From NCBI GenBank assembly GCA_934667465.1, contig CAKUMG010000361.1, positions 1 to 6,315 on the forward strand: a stretch of DNA of 6,315 nt, read 5' to 3'. The translations under genes were made by a program, and so were the position numbers. Origin of the DNA: an uncultured Actinoplanes sp. GTDB lineage: Bacteria > Actinomycetota > Actinomycetes > Mycobacteriales > Micromonosporaceae. Below the pieces are notes generated by a model, which had not been told where the DNA came from, made no database searches, and saw only the letters and a program-made list of their open reading frames with translations. Positions 4,820-6,315 of this stretch are shown here, in pieces. Each line of letters begins with the position of its first letter. The first letter of the stretch is position 1.

Positions 4820-6315
4820 ATGCGCAAAGCCCTCGCCGCCGCGGCGGCCCTGCTCCTGGCGGTCGCCGGGTGCGGCTCCTCCCCCACGGCCGGCGACGGT
4901 GACCGTACGCTCACCGTGGCACTGCAGTTCCCGCCCCGGGCCGCGTACGCGTTCGACGCCGACGACGGCGCGCTGCTCATGACGCTCGGGGTCGCCGAGC
5001 CGCTGACCACGGTCGACGCCGCCGCGCAGCCCGCGCCGAACCTCGCGGCCTCGTGGGCGCAGACCGCCGACCCGCGCACCTGGCGGTTCGAGCTGCGCGA
5101 GGGGGTCACGTTCCACGACGGGACGCCGCTGACCGCCGCCGCCGTCGTCACCGCGCTGTCGTACGTCGCCGGGGTCACCGCGCCGCCGCGCGCGATCCGG
5201 GACATCGGCTTCGCGGTGCGCGCGGCCGGGGAGCGTACGGTCGAGATCTCCACGAAGGAACCGGACCCGGTGCTGCCCCTGCGGATGAGCAGCGGCAACC
5301 TCGGCATCCTGGCACCCGCCGCGTACGCCGCCGGTGGCGCGCCGGGCGTCGTCAAGACGGGCACCGGGCCGTACGTGCTGACCGCCGTGCAGGGCGCCGA
5401 CTCGGCCACGCTGGTGCGCAACGACGGCTACTGGGGCGAGCGCGCCGGGGCCGCGGGGGTGACCGTGCGCTACCTGAGCGATCCGCAGAGCCGGGCGCTG
5501 GCGCTGCAGTCGGGCGACGTGCAGTTCGCCGAGGGGCTGCCTGCCGCGTCGGTGGCGCAGGTGCGGGCCGCGGGGGCGACGGTGGATGCGTACCCCGCCG
5601 CGCGTACGGTCGAACTGCTCCTCAATCAGTCGGCGAAGCCGTTCGACGACCTGCGCGTGCGGCAGGCCGTGACCGCCGCGATCGACCGGCCGGTGCTCGC
5701 CGACCAGGTGCTGACCGGTTCCGCGACCGCCGCGGCCGACCTGTTCGGGCCCGCCGTGCCGTGGGGTGCGAGCACGCCGCCGCCCGCGGGCGACCCGGCG
5801 AGGGCGAAGCAGCTGCTGGCCGAGGCGGGCTACGGGCCGTCGTCGCCGCTGACCGTGCGGCTGTGGACGTTCCCGAACCGCCCCGAGATGCCGGTGCTGG
5901 CGACCGCGATCCAGGCGATGCTGGCCGAGGCCGGGATCACCGTCGAGGTGACCGTCGGTGACTACGCCGCGCAGGAGCCGAAGGTGCTCGCGGGCGACTT
6001 CGACATGTTCCTCAACTCGCGCAGCTACCTGTCCGACTTCGCCGACGCGGCCGGGGTGCTCGCCTCGGACTACACGTGCGCGGGCAGCTACAATATCGAC
6101 CACTACTGCTCGAAGGAGTTCGACGCGCTGGTGGCGGGCCTGTCCGGGGTGAAGACGGTCGCCGAGCGGCAGGAGTTGTTCACCCGCGCGGCGGCGATGC
6201 TGACCCGCGACGCGGCCGGCGTCATGATCGTGCACCCGGACAACACGGCCGGCTCGCGCGGCGCCACCGGGTTCGTGCCGGACCCGCTCGGGGTGCGGCC
6301 CGTCCTGCCGCGGCT
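4820..6315 (+). CDS. Family 5 ABC solute-binding lipoprotein under B12 riboswitch (3' end outside window)
   Basis: The frame is open to the right edge (498 complete codons), so only a short C-terminal part is likely missing, as the family usually has 500-550 residues. The N-terminus MRKALAAAAALLLAVAGC is a lipoprotein signal with lipobox VAGC, and Cys18 would be lipidated. SBP_bac_5 features follow in order: LREGVTFHDGTPLTA (92-106), GTGPYVL (181-187), NDGYWG (201-206), ALQSGDV (228-234) and the AIDR block (287-290). Such proteins capture oligopeptides, nickel or other chelates outside the membrane and hand them to two permeases and ATPases. The upstream cobalamin riboswitch suggests cobalt, nickel or a corrinoid-linked substrate. 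Cys420 and Cys430, near His428, are unusual and could form a disulfide or a ligand site. A GTG at 4817, in frame, is 8 bases from the Shine-Dalgarno and would add one Met. Either start is possible. Confidence 0.9.
   Translation, partial: MRKALAAAAALLLAVAGCGSSPTAGDGDRTLTVALQFPPRAAYAFDADDGALLMTLGVAEPLTTVDAAAQPAPNLAASWAQTADPRTWRFELREGVTFHDGTPLTAAAVVTALSYVAGVTAPPRAIRDIGFAVRAAGERTVEISTKEPDPVLPLRMSSGNLGILAPAAYAAGGAPGVVKTGTGPYVLTAVQGADSATLVRNDGYWGERAGAAGVTVRYLSDPQSRALALQSGDVQFAEGLPAASVAQVRAAGATVDAYPAARTVELLLNQSAKPFDDLRVRQAVTAAIDRPVLADQVLTGSATAAADLFGPAVPWGASTPPPAGDPARAKQLLAEAGYGPSSPLTVRLWTFPNRPEMPVLATAIQAMLAEAGITVEVTVGDYAAQEPKVLAGDFDMFLNSRSYLSDFADAAGVLASDYTCAGSYNIDHYCSKEFDALVAGLSGVKTVAERQELFTRAAAMLTRDAAGVMIVHPDNTAGSRGATGFVPDPLGVRPVLPR

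Noticed and set aside
4664..6235. A 523-codon open frame on the minus strand opposite the binding lipoprotein
   Set aside because: It covers the riboswitch and an obvious SBP gene. Its His/Arg/Gly-rich product is the mirror of GC-rich codons.

Overview
The window is very GC-rich DNA with strongly G/C-biased third codon positions, frequent GTG starts and TANNNT-type -10 elements close to start codons. This points to a high-GC actinobacterium. A Micromonosporaceae-like actinomycete is my best guess, but it rests on general style and not on a marker gene. The window is chromosomal in character. I see no insertion sequence, tRNA, rRNA or CRISPR.

Left part (1-2742, minus strand): a compact three-gene operon read right to left. 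First comes a COG0701/DUF318 (ArsP_1/YraQ/YcgR-type) polytopic permease. It is followed 31 bp later by its usual partner, a TIGR03943/DUF1980 (YcgQ-type) membrane protein with a histidine-rich loop. Last is an N-terminally anchored, propeller-like protein whose GTG start overlaps the partner's stop codon (GTGA) and which runs off the left edge. The histidine-rich loop and the family pairing suggest a membrane system for metal or another small ligand. The substrate cannot be read from the sequence.

Middle (2743-4570): a 139-bp divergent intergenic region holds a TTGTCCACA (DnaA-box-like) nonamer, a cluster of CGCAT/ATGCG half-sites and a probable leaderless promoter. It drives a plus-strand flavin-dependent monooxygenase of the acyl-CoA dehydrogenase fold (SfnB/DszC-type, organosulfur or related catabolism). 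This gene converges on a minus-strand GNAT acetyltransferase, and the two coding ends overlap by 27 bp.

Right part (4571-6315): a 246-bp intergenic region contains a 27-bp near-perfect dyad between the putative -35 and -10 of the GNAT gene. It also contains a TANNNT promoter and a clear cobalamin (B12) riboswitch on the plus strand. The riboswitch leads into a lipoprotein of the family 5 ABC solute-binding proteins (dipeptide/nickel type), nearly complete but cut by the right edge. A B12 riboswitch before a family 5 binding protein suggests import of cobalt, nickel or a corrinoid-related compound. The permease genes of that transporter would be expected just beyond the window.
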